From Aliiroseovarius sp. F47248L (GTDB lineage: Bacteria; Pseudomonadota; Alphaproteobacteria; Rhodobacterales; Rhodobacteraceae), in the NCBI RefSeq assembly GCF_023016085.1, contig NZ_JALKBF010000001.1, positions 682,001 through 746,000 on the forward strand: a DNA stretch of 64,000 bases. Reading direction: 5' to 3'. The notes beneath the pieces are model-generated. The model saw only the letters and a program-made list of their open reading frames with translations. It had not been told where the DNA came from and made no database searches. The position numbers and the translations under genes are program-made. How positions within the stretch are numbered: the first letter of the stretch is position 1; every line of letters begins with the position of its first letter. Shown here piece by piece: positions 17,310-26,987 of the stretch.

Positions 17310-18110
17310 ATGGCACATGCAAAGAACCACGATTATCACATCCTGCCGCCTTCGGTGAATCCGTTCCTCGGGGCTGTGGCGGGCTTCATCATGCTTTTCG
17401 GGGCTGTCCAGTGGATGGCCAACGGTATTCCCTGGATCTTCTTCATCGGACTGGCTGGCGTTCTTTACGTCATGTTCGCGTGGTGGTCTGATGTCGTTCA
17501 CGAAGGTGAAACAGGCGATCACACATCTGTCGTGAAAATTGGCCTGCGCTATGGCGTGATCCTGTTTATTATGTCCGAAGTCATGTTCTTCGTTGCGTGG
17601 TTCTGGAGCTTCTTCAAACATGCATTGTACCCCATGACAGAAGGTTCACCGGCAATTGACGGTGTTTGGCCCCCTGAAGGGATCGAGACCTTCGACCCTT
17701 GGCACCTGCCGCTGATCAACACACTGATCCTGCTTCTGTCGGGCGCTGCCGTCACTTGGGCACACCATGCTATTGCCCATGAAAACAACCGGAAAGACCT
17801 GATCACGGGTCTGGCGCTGGCGGTTTTCCTTGGTGCAGTGTTCACCCTCTTCCAAGCCTACGAATACAGCCACGCCGCCTTCGACTTCGCGGGCAACATC
17901 TATGGTGTGAACTTCTTCATGGCGACGGGCTTTCACGGCTTCCACGTGATTGTGGGCACGATCTTTCTGTTCGTCTGCCTGCTGCGTGCGATGAAAGGGC
18001 AATTCACGCCAGAAAGCCATGTGGGCTTTGAAGCCGCCGCTTGGTACTGGCACTTTGTGGACGTGGTGTGGCTGTTCCTGTTCGCCGCAGTCTACATCTG
18101 GGGCGGTTGA
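17310..18110 (+). CDS. ctaE: Cytochrome c oxidase subunit III
   Basis: Subunit III is a seven-helix membrane protein of the aa3 oxidase core, thought to support the proton path and turnover stability. The 266-residue protein opens with [20 protein letters not shown] and contains [29 protein letters not shown] and the highly conserved [20 protein letters not shown] and [20 protein letters not shown] near the end. It is 26 bases after ctaG and is followed by a strong terminator, which would mark the end of the core oxidase transcript. Confidence 0.97.
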   Translation: MAHAKNHDYHILPPSVNPFLGAVAGFIMLFGAVQWMANGIPWIFFIGLAGVLYVMFAWWSDVVHEGETGDHTSVVKIGLRYGVILFIMSEVMFFVAWFWSFFKHALYPMTEGSPAIDGVWPPEGIETFDPWHLPLINTLILLLSGAAVTWAHHAIAHENNRKDLITGLALAVFLGAVFTLFQAYEYSHAAFDFAGNIYGVNFFMATGFHGFHVIVGTIFLFVCLLRAMKGQFTPESHVGFEAAAWYWHFVDVVWLFLFAAVYIWGG

Positions 18111-18135
18111 ACCTGACCCGAAAATAGTCCTATTC

Positions 18136-18166
18136 GGGGCGCGAGGGGAAACCTTCGCGCCCCTTT
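18136..18166 (+). terminator. Intrinsic terminator after ctaE
   Basis: GGGGCGCGA (18136-18144) and TCGCGCCCC (18155-18163) form a perfect 9-bp stem followed by TTTCACTT. It lies between ctaE and surf1, so surf1 may depend on read-through or on a separate start within a very short gap. Confidence 0.75.
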
Positions 18167-18190
18167 CACTTGACCCGCTTCGGACCCTTC

Positions 18191-18889
18191 ATGAACTTTC
18201 GCCTGATCCTGACCGTCATTCTCAGCATCGCCATTCTGGTGGTGTTTCTGGGGCTTGGGAAATGGCAGTTGGATCGACTCTATTGGAAAGAAGGTGTGTT
18301 GGCCGAGATTGAAAGCCGGATTGCAGCATCCCCTGTCGATTTGCCCGAGCAACCTGACCCAGAACGCGACAAGTACCTGCCGGTGAAGATCGCAGGCACG
18401 ATGGGGTCAGAGACGCTTCGAGTGCTGGTCAGCAGCCGGGATGCAGGGGCCGGGTATCGTCTGATATCCTCGCTCACCACGTCGAATGGCGCTGTGCTGA
18501 TCGACCGGGGTTTTATCCGCGTGGACGATGCGGTGCCTGAAACGCCGGCTGAGCTTTTCACCGTGGTGGGCAACCTGCATTGGCCTGATGACCGCAACAG
18601 CGCCACGCCGGAGAACGAAGTTGATACAAACACTTGGTTTGCCCGTGATATCGACCAAATGGCCGAGGTACTGAACACCCGCCCAATCCTGATCATTGCA
18701 CGTCAGATCACCCCTGCCGAACCGGGCATTCTGCCGATGCCCGTCACCAGCGCGGGCATACCAAACGATCACCTGGAATACGCTGTCACATGGTTTTTGA
18801 TGGCTGCGACATGGGTGGTGATGACAGTCTTTGCGCTTTGGCGTATGAAACGCCGGACACGTGAAACTCTCGCCCCAAGGAGCGACTGA
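18191..18889 (+). CDS. SURF1 family oxidase assembly protein
   Basis: SURF1 proteins help insert heme a into subunit I. The 232-residue protein has the expected layout: an N-terminal helix (LILTVILSIAILVVFLGLGK) with the LGKWQLDRLYWKEG motif just after, a central periplasmic domain with YLPVKIAG and GAVLIDRGFIRVD, and a C-terminal helix (YAVTWFLMAATWVVMTVFAL). The ATG at 18191 is preferred to a TTG at 18170 because it gives the normal short N-terminus; neither has a strong ribosome-binding site. Two bases separate its stop from thrC. Confidence 0.92.
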   Translation: MNFRLILTVILSIAILVVFLGLGKWQLDRLYWKEGVLAEIESRIAASPVDLPEQPDPERDKYLPVKIAGTMGSETLRVLVSSRDAGAGYRLISSLTTSNGAVLIDRGFIRVDDAVPETPAELFTVVGNLHWPDDRNSATPENEVDTNTWFARDIDQMAEVLNTRPILIIARQITPAEPGILPMPVTSAGIPNDHLEYAVTWFLMAATWVVMTVFALWRMKRRTRETLAPRSD

Positions 18890-18890
18890 A

Positions 18891-20288
18891 ATGCGCTATA
18901 TCTCTACCCGTGGTGACGCCGCGGACCTCGGCTTTGAAGATGCCATGCTGACGGGCCTCGCCCGTGACGGCGGCCTTTATGTGCCTGAGACCGTGCCAAC
19001 CATGAGTGCAGGCGATATCGCCGCCTTGGCAGGTTTGCCGTATGAAGAAGTCGCCTTTCGCGTGATGCGCCCCTTCGTGGGCGACACCTTCACGGACGCG
19101 GAATTCACCGACATCATCGCCAAGGCTTATGCAGGGTTCAATCACGATGCCCGTGCGCCCTTGGTGCAGCTTGGCCCCAACCATTTCCTCCTAGAGCTTT
19201 TCCACGGCCCGACGCTGGCGTTCAAAGACTTCGCGATGCAGCTGATCGGTCAGCTTTTCCAAGTGGCGCTGAGCCGCCGGGGCGAGAAAGTGACCATTGT
19301 TGGCGCGACCTCGGGCGATACCGGGTCGGCGGCCATTGAAGCGTTCAAGGGGCTGGACGCGGTCGATGTGTTCATCCTGTTCCCGCATGGCCGGGTCTCT
19401 GATGTGCAGCGTCGCCAGATGACCACCCCGGACGAGTCCAATGTGCATGCACTGGCCGTGGACGGCGATTTCGACGATTGCCAAGCGCGGCTGAAGGATA
19501 TGTTCAACGACTTCGCTTTTCGCGATGCGGTGAAGCTGGCGGGCGTAAACTCGATCAACTGGGCGCGGGTGCTTGCACAGGTGGTGTATTACTTCACCTC
19601 TGCGGTCGCCTTGGGCGCGCCGCACCGAAAGGTCAGCTTCACGGTGCCTACTGGTAACTTCGGCGACATCTTTGCTGGCTACATCGCCAAGCAAATGGGC
19701 CTGCCGATTGACCAACTGGTGATTGCCACCAACCAGAACGACATTTTGCACCGTACAATGGAAACGGGCGCTTATACCAAGGCGGGAGTCACGCCGTCGA
19801 TCAGCCCATCGATGGATATTCAAGTGTCATCGAACTTCGAACGCGTGTTGTTTGATGCCTATGGCCGCGACGGCAAGGTGGTGGCCGATCAGATGACTGA
19901 CCTGTCAAAAGGCGGGTTCAAGATTAGCCAAGGCGCGATGGAGTTCCTGCGTGAAACCTTCGACAGTGGGCGCGCGTCCGAGGACGAAACGATGGCGCAG
20001 ATCAAAACCGCTTTTGCTCGGACTGGCGAAGTGCTGTGCCCGCATTCGGCAGTCGGTGTGAAAGTCGCGAACGAACACCTTGGCACAAGCCCGATGGTCA
20101 CGCTGGCCACGGCACACCCTGCGAAATTTCCTGCTGCGGTCAAAGATGCTTGCGGGCAGGACGCGCCGCTCCTACCCCATATGGCAGACCTGTTTGACCG
20201 TGAAGAACGCATGACCCGCGTGGCAAATGATCTGAACGCATTGAAAACTCTGATCTGTGAGCGCACCGGAAAGGCCATCCCTGCATGA
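18891..20288 (+). CDS. thrC: Threonine synthase
   Basis: This PLP enzyme converts O-phosphohomoserine to threonine. The 465-residue protein is the longer type II form. It shows MRYISTRGDAADLGFEDAML at the start, the PLP lysine in GPTLAFKDFAMQLIGQL, GATSGDTGSAAIEAFKGLD, and the phosphate cup VPTGNFGDIFAGY. The start is fixed by an AAGGAG site 8 bases upstream of the ATG at 18891. It follows surf1 directly and overlaps the M16 peptidase gene by 4 bases. The link of thrC with oxidase genes is a conserved neighbourhood, not an evident functional one. Confidence 0.96.
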   Translation: MRYISTRGDAADLGFEDAMLTGLARDGGLYVPETVPTMSAGDIAALAGLPYEEVAFRVMRPFVGDTFTDAEFTDIIAKAYAGFNHDARAPLVQLGPNHFLLELFHGPTLAFKDFAMQLIGQLFQVALSRRGEKVTIVGATSGDTGSAAIEAFKGLDAVDVFILFPHGRVSDVQRRQMTTPDESNVHALAVDGDFDDCQARLKDMFNDFAFRDAVKLAGVNSINWARVLAQVVYYFTSAVALGAPHRKVSFTVPTGNFGDIFAGYIAKQMGLPIDQLVIATNQNDILHRTMETGAYTKAGVTPSISPSMDIQVSSNFERVLFDAYGRDGKVVADQMTDLSKGGFKISQGAMEFLRETFDSGRASEDETMAQIKTAFARTGEVLCPHSAVGVKVANEHLGTSPMVTLATAHPAKFPAAVKDACGQDAPLLPHMADLFDREERMTRVANDLNALKTLICERTGKAIPA

Positions 20289-21547
20289 ACGTGCGTCTGG
20301 ACCGACTTCCCAACGGCGTAAGCGTCGTGACCGAGTATATGCCGGGGCTGGAAAGTGCCTCTGTCGGGGTATGGGTGACGGCGGGTGGCCGCCATGAAAC
20401 CCCTGCCCAGAACGGCATCGCGCATTTTCTGGAACATATGGCATTCAAAGGGACCGAGCGGCGTTCAGCGCTTGAGATCGCCGAAGCGATCGAGGATGTG
20501 GGCGGCTACATCAACGCGTATACGTCGCGCGAGGTGACAGCCTATTACGTGCGCGTCCTGAAAGACGACGTGGCGCTGGGGCTTGATGTTATCTCGGATA
20601 TCGTGCTGAACCCGGTATTCGATACGGGCGAGATCGAGATCGAGCGCGGTGTAATCCTTCAGGAAATCGGTCAGGCGCTGGATACACCGGACGATGTGGT
20701 CTTTGACTGGTTGCAGGAAGCCGCGTTCCCTGATCAACCGATGGGGCGCACCATTCTTGGTCCCGCCGAGCGGGTGCAGAGCTTTGGGCGCGATGATCTT
20801 TCGACCTTTGTTGATCAACACTACGGGCCGGATCAGTTGATCCTGTCAGCCGCAGGCGCGGTGGACCATGACCAGATCCTGCGTCTGGCCGAGGCTGCCT
20901 TTGGGCACCTGAAACCCAGCAAACCGCGCCTGACGGATGTCGCGCATTGGTCCAGTGGTGCGCGCATCGAGGTGCGCAATGGCTTGGAGCAGGTGCATTT
21001 CACACTTGGGCTGGAAGCGCCAAGCTATCGCGATGATGCCTTCTATGCCGCCCAGCTGTTCAGCTCAGCCTTGGGCGGCGGCATGTCTTCGCGTCTGTTT
21101 CAGGAGGCGCGCGAAAAGCGCGGGCTGTGCTATTCTGTCTTCTCGCAGCTTGGCGCCTATGACGACACCGGGATGATGACGATATATGCCGGCACCTCGG
21201 GCGATGATATCGCTGATTTGTCCCGACTTTGCATTGACGAAATGAAGCGGGCTGGCAGTGACATTTCCGAACGCGAATTGGACCGCGCGCGCGTTCAGAT
21301 GAAGGCGGGGCTGCTGATGGGGCTTGAAAGCCCGTCATCGCGCGCCGAACGAATGGCCAGACTGGTCGCGATCTGGGGTCGTGTGCCGCCGCTTTCTGAA
21401 ACGGTCGAGAAGATTGACGCGGTTACACTGGCCGATTTGCGCGACTTCGGCGCAAGCCTGACGAAAGGTGAAATGGCGATGGCGGTTTATGGGCCGGCAG
21501 AAAACGCGCTAAGCCTTGATGTTTTGAACGAGAGGCGCGTTGCCTAA
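20285..21547 (+). CDS. M16 family zinc peptidase (processing peptidase type)
   Basis: A 420-residue protein related to the beta subunit of the mitochondrial processing peptidase and to bacterial PepR/YmxG. The inverted zinc motif HxxEH is in GIAHFLEHMAFKGTERRS, with the downstream glutamate in the expected helix (EIEIERGVILQEIGQ). The C-terminal half has the inactive repeat domain with GGGMSSRLFQEAREKRGLCY. It is cytoplasmic, and substrates are unknown. It overlaps thrC upstream by 4 bases and the GNAT gene downstream by one base. Confidence 0.92.
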   Translation: MNVRLDRLPNGVSVVTEYMPGLESASVGVWVTAGGRHETPAQNGIAHFLEHMAFKGTERRSALEIAEAIEDVGGYINAYTSREVTAYYVRVLKDDVALGLDVISDIVLNPVFDTGEIEIERGVILQEIGQALDTPDDVVFDWLQEAAFPDQPMGRTILGPAERVQSFGRDDLSTFVDQHYGPDQLILSAAGAVDHDQILRLAEAAFGHLKPSKPRLTDVAHWSSGARIEVRNGLEQVHFTLGLEAPSYRDDAFYAAQLFSSALGGGMSSRLFQEAREKRGLCYSVFSQLGAYDDTGMMTIYAGTSGDDIADLSRLCIDEMKRAGSDISERELDRARVQMKAGLLMGLESPSSRAERMARLVAIWGRVPPLSETVEKIDAVTLADLRDFGASLTKGEMAMAVYGPAENALSLDVLNERRVA

Positions 21548-22131
21548 TGTTGGGGCGGTCCAAGAAGGTCAGGATCGAAACTGAACGATTGACCCTGCGC
21601 CCGCCTGCGCATGGCGACTTTCGTGGTTGGGCTGCGTTGCGCACTGCCAGCCGGGAATTCCTGACCCCGTGGGAACCGATCTGGGCGCAGGACCACCTGA
21701 GCCGCAAAAGTTTCACTAATCGCGTCTATTGGGCCAATCGGTCGATCCAAGGGGGCACGGCGCTTCCACTTTTCATGTTTCGCCGCGCTGACAATGTGTT
21801 GGTCGGGGCGGTGACGCTGGATCACATCCGGCGCGGCCCGTCACAGGCGGGAACGACTGGATACTGGGTTGGCGAACGCTTTGCGCGCCAAGGCTACATG
21901 CGTGAAGGGCTAGAGGCGGTGGTCCATTACGCCTTCAACGAACTTGACCTGTCACGATTGGAAGCAGGTTGCCTACCTGAAAATGCTGCCTCGCGCGGAG
22001 TTCTGGAAAAGGTCGGTTACAAATACGAAGGCGTGGCGCAAAGCTATCTGCAGATCAACGGGCGCTGGCGCAATCACGTGCTCTATGCCAACCTTCGGTC
22101 AGACCGGCGGGGGCGCACGCAGGCGGGATAA
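21547..22131 (+). CDS. GNAT acetyltransferase, RimJ/RimL type
   Basis: A 194-residue protein with the profile of ribosomal-protein N-terminal alanine acetyltransferases: IETERLTLRPPAHGDFRGWA at the start, LVGAVTLDHIRRG, then GYWVGERFARQGYMREGLEA (acetyl-CoA loop) and LEAGCLPENAASRGVLEKVGY at the C-terminus. These enzymes acetylate protein N-termini or small molecules; the substrate cannot be read from sequence. The ATG shares its A with the stop of the peptidase gene (TAATG). Confidence 0.88.
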   Translation: MLGRSKKVRIETERLTLRPPAHGDFRGWAALRTASREFLTPWEPIWAQDHLSRKSFTNRVYWANRSIQGGTALPLFMFRRADNVLVGAVTLDHIRRGPSQAGTTGYWVGERFARQGYMREGLEAVVHYAFNELDLSRLEAGCLPENAASRGVLEKVGYKYEGVAQSYLQINGRWRNHVLYANLRSDRRGRTQAG

Positions 22132-22146
22132 GTCAGCAACGGGGCA

Positions 22147-23568
22147 ATGATGGGCGATCTGAAGTCAGTGGACGGTGCATTTAAGACCCGGCTGCGCGCT
22201 GTGTTGCCGGAACAGGTGTTTCGACCCCTTACCCCGACCTACCAAGAAGAACCTCGTGGGATGTTTCACGGCTCGGGCGGGTTGGTTCTTGCACCATCCT
22301 CAACCAATGACGTTTCTCTGGTCATTCAAGAATGTGCAGCGGCCCGCATTCCGGTGATTCCTTTTGGCGGTGGCACTGGACTGGTTGGCGGGCAAGTTAT
22401 GCCCGGTGCCGCCCCGGTGATCCTGAGCCTTGAACGGATGTCCCGCATTCGCGACGTGCACCCATCCGAGAACGTATTGGTGGCCGAGGCGGGTGCAATC
22501 CTTGCCGATGTTCTAGCTGCAGCGCAGGCAGCGGGGCGCCTGTTCCCGCTGTCGCTGGCGTCCGAAGGATCTTGCCACATCGGAGGGTGTCTGTCGACCA
22601 ATGCGGGTGGGGTGAATGTGCTGCGCTATGGCTCTGCCCGCGATCTGTGTCTTGGGGTTGAGGCGGTGTTGCCGGACGGGTCCATCCATCACGGGCTGAA
22701 GCGATTGCGCAAGGACAATACGGGGTTTGATCTGCGCGCGCTTCTGTGCGGGGCCGAGGGAACGCTGGGCGTGATCACCGCCGCCAGCCTGCGCCTCTAT
22801 CCCCGACCAGCGCGGCAGGGCACTGCGCTTCTGACCGTGCGCGACCCAGCTGCGGCCATGGACCTGTTGGCCTTGGCGCAGGAACGGATGGGGCAAGGGA
22901 TCAGCGCGTTCGAACTGATCAAAGGCACCGGGCTGGACTTTCTGAAAGCCAGTGGTTTGGGCGGTGCGCAGCCCTTTGCCTCAAGGCCGGACTGGTCGGT
23001 CTTGATCGAGATTGGGTTGGGGTTAACTCAAGACCCCGAAGCCGAATTGGCGGCTGTCTTTACCGAGGCAGAGCGTATAGGTCTGAGCCACGATGGCGTG
23101 ATTGCACAAAGCAGTGGGCAACGCGACGCGCTTTGGAAGCTGCGCGAAGAAATTCCTTTGGCCAATAAGACCATCGGCGCGATCAGTTCGCACGACATTT
23201 CCTTGCCCTTGTCTGCCATCGCCGATTTTCTGACGGAAGCTGACGCGGCTCTTGCACGCGTTGGTTCATTTCGCATCAACGCCTTCGGACACCTGGGCGA
23301 CGGAAATTTGCACTACAACGTGTTTCCGCCCGATGGTCAGGTGGCCACCGATTTCGTCAAGATGCGCCAGATGGTGCGCGATGTTGTCTATGGTCTGGTG
23401 CAGCAATTCGACGGATCGTTCAGTGCCGAGCATGGCATTGGCCGCTTGAAACCGGGCGAATTGCAACGCTACGGTGATCCCGCGCGGCTGGAAGCGATGC
23501 GCAAGATCAAAGATGCGCTTGATCCGCTGGGGATAATGAATCCCGGTGTAATCTTCAGTCAAGCGTGA
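22147..23568 (+). CDS. FAD-linked 2-hydroxyacid dehydrogenase (GlcD / D2HGDH type)
   Basis: A 473-residue flavoenzyme of the GlcD family. The N-terminal PCMH FAD domain carries IPVIPFGGGTGLVGGQV and LASEGSCHIGGCLSTNAGGV. The C-terminal substrate-cap domain contains NAFGHLGDGNLHYNVFP, with metal-binding histidines, and FSAEHGIGRLKPGEL. Likely substrates are D-2-hydroxyacids such as D-lactate, glycolate or D-2-hydroxyglutarate. No GlcE or GlcF gene is adjacent, so it is probably the single-subunit type. It lies at the end of the thrC-peptidase-GNAT run. Confidence 0.88.
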   Translation: MMGDLKSVDGAFKTRLRAVLPEQVFRPLTPTYQEEPRGMFHGSGGLVLAPSSTNDVSLVIQECAAARIPVIPFGGGTGLVGGQVMPGAAPVILSLERMSRIRDVHPSENVLVAEAGAILADVLAAAQAAGRLFPLSLASEGSCHIGGCLSTNAGGVNVLRYGSARDLCLGVEAVLPDGSIHHGLKRLRKDNTGFDLRALLCGAEGTLGVITAASLRLYPRPARQGTALLTVRDPAAAMDLLALAQERMGQGISAFELIKGTGLDFLKASGLGGAQPFASRPDWSVLIEIGLGLTQDPEAELAAVFTEAERIGLSHDGVIAQSSGQRDALWKLREEIPLANKTIGAISSHDISLPLSAIADFLTEADAALARVGSFRINAFGHLGDGNLHYNVFPPDGQVATDFVKMRQMVRDVVYGLVQQFDGSFSAEHGIGRLKPGELQRYGDPARLEAMRKIKDALDPLGIMNPGVIFSQA

Positions 23569-23600
23569 TGGTTTCAAATAACAACTGATCAAATGCAACA

Positions 23601-23632
23601 GAAAACGCCCCGCCAGTGTGGGGCGAGGCGTT
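23601..23632 (-). terminator. Probable terminator of apt
   Basis: On the minus strand AACGCC-T-CGCC pairs with GGCG-G-GGCGTT (10 pairs, one mismatch) and is followed by TTTTCTG. It lies about 80 bases past the apt stop, between two convergent genes. Confidence 0.6.
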
Positions 23633-23713
23633 GCACGAAATGTCATGCCAGCAAGCAGCGCCTGAAATTCGGTCAGGCAGGACAAGTCTAGACGTTCAAA
23701 GTTAACGAGAGGT

Positions 23714-24253
23714 TCACAACCCCTCAAACTCGCACAAAACATGGACATCCATGCCCATTTCCTCAAGCAACTTGCGCCCGCCCAGTTCGGGCAAATCGAC
23801 GATGAAGGCGCATCCGACAATCTCGCCCCCCAACCGTTCGATCAGTTTGATGCCTGCCCCTGCGGTGCCGCCGGTGGCGAGCAGGTCGTCAACCAGCAGA
23901 ATTTTCTCGCCGGGCTGGATCGCGTCGTCGTGGATTTCAACGACTGCTTCGCCATATTCCAGCGTGTAGGATTGAGACAGAGTGGCACCGGGCAGCTTGC
24001 CTTTCTTGCGGATCGGCACAAAGCCAAGGGTCAGCTGGTGCGCAATTGCGCCGCCCAGAATGAATCCGCGCGCCTCAAGCCCGACGACCTTGTCAATCTG
24101 CTCGCCAGCATAGGGGTGTAGCATCTGATCAACCGCCATGCGAAACCCGCGCGGGTCGGCAAACAGGGTGGTCACATCGCGAAACAGGATGCCCTCATGC
24201 GGGAAGTCGACGATGGTTCGGATGTAATCCTTGACGGTCTTGCTCTTGTTCAT
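23714..24253 (-). CDS. apt: Adenine phosphoribosyltransferase
   Basis: Apt salvages adenine with PRPP to form AMP. The 179-residue protein has the family start ([20 protein letters not shown]), the base-recognition region [19 protein letters not shown], and the PRPP-binding loop [19 protein letters not shown]. It lies 70 bases downstream of mtnP on the same strand. MtnP releases adenine from methylthioadenosine, so the two genes form a short adenine-recovery route. Confidence 0.96.
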   Translation of the reverse strand: MNKSKTVKDYIRTIVDFPHEGILFRDVTTLFADPRGFRMAVDQMLHPYAGEQIDKVVGLEARGFILGGAIAHQLTLGFVPIRKKGKLPGATLSQSYTLEYGEAVVEIHDDAIQPGEKILLVDDLLATGGTAGAGIKLIERLGGEIVGCAFIVDLPELGGRKLLEEMGMDVHVLCEFEGL

Positions 24254-24323
24254 GAGAACGCCTTTCGCGAATTAGTCGGTAATGGTGTGGCGCAATCCGA
24301 GTAACGACGCAAGCGACGCATGG

Positions 24324-25193
24324 TCACAGAACGCGCCCCGCAACGGCGTCCAATTTGGCTAAAAGTGTGGGATCGCGTTTGTCCGGTGCCGTCATGATCG
24401 CCATGTCCAGAGCGCGGTCACACCCATGCAGGCATGGTGCGCGGTCGGCCCCCAGAAGTCCCGGCAGCCCCGCCACCATGCGCTTGGCCTTATTGCCATT
24501 GCCGGTAAGGGTGGCGATGACCTGGGCCACGTCCACCTCGTCATGGTCGGGATGCCAGCAGTCGTAATCTGTGACCATCGCGACCGAGGCATAGCAAAGC
24601 TCGGCTTCTCGGGCGAGCTTTGCTTCGGGCATATTCGTCATGCCAATCACATGCGCCCCCCATTGGTCACGATACATCCGGCTTTCGGCGAGGGTTGAAA
24701 ACTGCGGACCTTCCATCGCCAAATAGGTGCCGCTCTCATGCACTGTGACACCCGCCGCTCTGGCCGAGGTAGCGCAGGCCGCGGACAAACGTGGGCAGGT
24801 CGGATGGGCAAAGCCCACATGGGCAACACAACCCGATCCGAAGAAACTTTTCTGACGCGCGAAGGTGCGGTCAATGAATTGATCTACAATGACAAAATCG
24901 CCGGGTGCCATGTCCTCACGGAATGACCCACAAGCTGACACACTGATCATATCCGTGACGCCCAGACGTTTTAATGCGTCGATGTTCGCGCGATAAGGCA
25001 CGTCCGAGGGCGCATGAACATGGCCGCGACCATGCCGGGGTAGAAACGACATTCTTACCTCGTCCAGCATCCCGGTTAGGATCTGGTCAGATGGAGTGCC
25101 CCAAGGACCATTCACGCTCTGCCAGCACGCGCTGTTCAATCCATCAATCTCGTAAATGCCCGAGCCACCAATGATCCCGATATGCACGTCCAT
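24324..25193 (-). CDS. mtnP: S-methyl-5'-thioadenosine phosphorylase
   Basis: MtnP cleaves methylthioadenosine, a by-product of polyamine synthesis and other SAM-dependent reactions, to adenine and methylthioribose 1-phosphate. The 289-residue protein shows HIGIIGGSGIYEIDGLN at the start, FLPRHGRGHVHAPSDVPYRA (phosphate and purine binding), YLAMEGPQFSTLAESRMYRD and ELCYASVAMVTDYDCWH. The last contains the aspartates typical of adenine-type rather than guanine-type nucleoside phosphorylases. apt follows on the same strand. Confidence 0.95.
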   Translation of the reverse strand: MDVHIGIIGGSGIYEIDGLNSACWQSVNGPWGTPSDQILTGMLDEVRMSFLPRHGRGHVHAPSDVPYRANIDALKRLGVTDMISVSACGSFREDMAPGDFVIVDQFIDRTFARQKSFFGSGCVAHVGFAHPTCPRLSAACATSARAAGVTVHESGTYLAMEGPQFSTLAESRMYRDQWGAHVIGMTNMPEAKLAREAELCYASVAMVTDYDCWHPDHDEVDVAQVIATLTGNGNKAKRMVAGLPGLLGADRAPCLHGCDRALDMAIMTAPDKRDPTLLAKLDAVAGRVL

Positions 25194-25352
25194 GCCTGTC
25201 TCCTTGTTCTGTTGGGGTCACGTTATCGTGCCGTTTGCGCTGTTGCCATGCGGCAAATGCAAGTCAGTTTCCCTTATGGGGCATTGTTTACGCTATCGTT
25301 TGCCTGTAGGCAGCGCACATCGCGAACAGATTTCCCCAGACGAGGTTACCCG

Positions 25353-26987
25353 ATGCCCCGAGCCCTTTTGGCACGTTATGCCGCCCGTATTGAACGCCCC
25401 GACTTGCGCCTGTCGCAGTCCGAAGAACTGACGCCCAACCGCATCAAGATCGAGGTACTGTCGGGATTGACCGTCGCGCTGGCCTTGGTGCCGGAAGCCG
25501 TGGCCTTTGCCTTTGTGGCTGGTGTGCATCCGTTGGTGGGACTCTACGCGGCGTTTCTTGTCGGGTTGATCACAGCTGTGATCGGGGGGCGACCGGGCAT
25601 GATTTCAGGTGCGACGGGCGCGCTGGCTGTGGTAATGGTGGCGCTGGTCGCCAAGCACGGGGTGGAATACCTGTTCGCCACGGTGATCTTGATGGGATGT
25701 TTGCAGGTGTTTGCGGGGATTATGCACTGGGGCAAATTCATCCGACTGGTGCCGCACCCGGTGATGCTGGGCTTCGTAAACGGGCTGGCGATCGTAATTT
25801 TCCTGGCGCAGCTGACGCAGTTCAAGAACCCGGACAATACGGAACAGTGGCTGACCGGTCTGAAGCTTTTCAGCATGTTGGGTCTAGTGGGGCTGACCAT
25901 GTTGATCATATGGGGCATGCCGAAACTGACCAAGGTCATTCCGGCACCACTGGCGGGGATCGGGATCGTTGCAGGTATCGTCATCGTCTTCGGAATCGAC
26001 GTGCCGACTGTGGGCGACATGGCGTCGATCAAGGGGGGGCTGCCTAGCTTCCACAATCCGTTCGGCACGGGTGAGGGGATTTATCCCCCTGCCATGCTCG
26101 CGCCCTTCACGCTTGAAACGCTGTGGATCATCCTGCCTTATGCGATAATCCTTGCGGCAATTGGTCTGATCGAAAGCCTTCTGACCCTGAACCTTGTGGG
26201 CGAGATGACGGGACATCGTGGCGGTGCCTCGCAGGAATGTATTGCTCAAGGTACGGCGAATGTTGTCACCGGCTTCTTCGGCGGCATGGGCGGTTGTGCC
26301 ATGATCGGTCAGTCGATGATCAACGTGAAGTCCGGTGGACGCACGCGGATCGCCGGGATTGCAGCGGCAGTGTTCTTGCTTCTGTTCATCGTGGCGGCAT
26401 CCTCGTGGATCGAGATGATTCCGCTGGCCGCCCTCGTCGGTGTCATGTTCATGGTGGTGATCGGCACCTTTGCGTGGAACTCGCTAACCATCCTGCGCCG
26501 AGTGCCAAAGACAGATGCGTTCGTTATCCTGCTGGTGACGGCGGTGACGGTTTACGAAGACCTTGCGGTCGCTGTGGTCGTTGGTGTGATCGTCTCGGCG
26601 CTGGCCTATGCGTGGAACGCAGCGGCGCGCATTCATGCGGAGACACGCGAAGAAAACGGGGCCAAGGTCTATGACGTCGAAGGCCCCTTGTTCTTCGGTT
26701 CTTCGGACGGATTTGTTGAACTGTTCGATGTGAAGAATGACCCCGATCTGGTGATCATCGAATTCGCTCGCTCGCGCGTGGTTGACCAATCCGCTTTGCA
26801 AGCAATCGAGGCTGTGGCCCTGAAATATGAGGCCGAAGGCAAGAAGATCCAGCTGCGCCACCTTAGCCGTGATTGTCACCGGTTACTGACAAAGGCTGGG
26901 CACCTGATCGTCGATAGTGACGACGACCCGGATTACGAGGTCGCCGCCGATTATTCGGTGCGCACAGGTATTTTAGGTAGCCACTAG
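25353..26987 (+). CDS. SulP family anion transporter with STAS domain
   Basis: A 544-residue inner-membrane protein. About 10-14 hydrophobic helices span residues 30-430, starting with the SulP signature IEVLSGLTVALALVPEAVAF, and a C-terminal cytoplasmic STAS domain follows (about 440-544, VIIEFARSRVVDQSALQAIE). SulP proteins move sulfate, bicarbonate or other anions, often with sodium or protons; the substrate cannot be assigned. The ATG at 25353 is used because the in-frame extension to 25182 overlaps mtnP and lacks family features. Its end overlaps the convergent acetyltransferase gene by 4 bases. Confidence 0.9.
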   Translation: MPRALLARYAARIERPDLRLSQSEELTPNRIKIEVLSGLTVALALVPEAVAFAFVAGVHPLVGLYAAFLVGLITAVIGGRPGMISGATGALAVVMVALVAKHGVEYLFATVILMGCLQVFAGIMHWGKFIRLVPHPVMLGFVNGLAIVIFLAQLTQFKNPDNTEQWLTGLKLFSMLGLVGLTMLIIWGMPKLTKVIPAPLAGIGIVAGIVIVFGIDVPTVGDMASIKGGLPSFHNPFGTGEGIYPPAMLAPFTLETLWIILPYAIILAAIGLIESLLTLNLVGEMTGHRGGASQECIAQGTANVVTGFFGGMGGCAMIGQSMINVKSGGRTRIAGIAAAVFLLLFIVAASSWIEMIPLAALVGVMFMVVIGTFAWNSLTILRRVPKTDAFVILLVTAVTVYEDLAVAVVVGVIVSALAYAWNAAARIHAETREENGAKVYDVEGPLFFGSSDGFVELFDVKNDPDLVIIEFARSRVVDQSALQAIEAVALKYEAEGKKIQLRHLSRDCHRLLTKAGHLIVDSDDDPDYEVAADYSVRTGILGSH

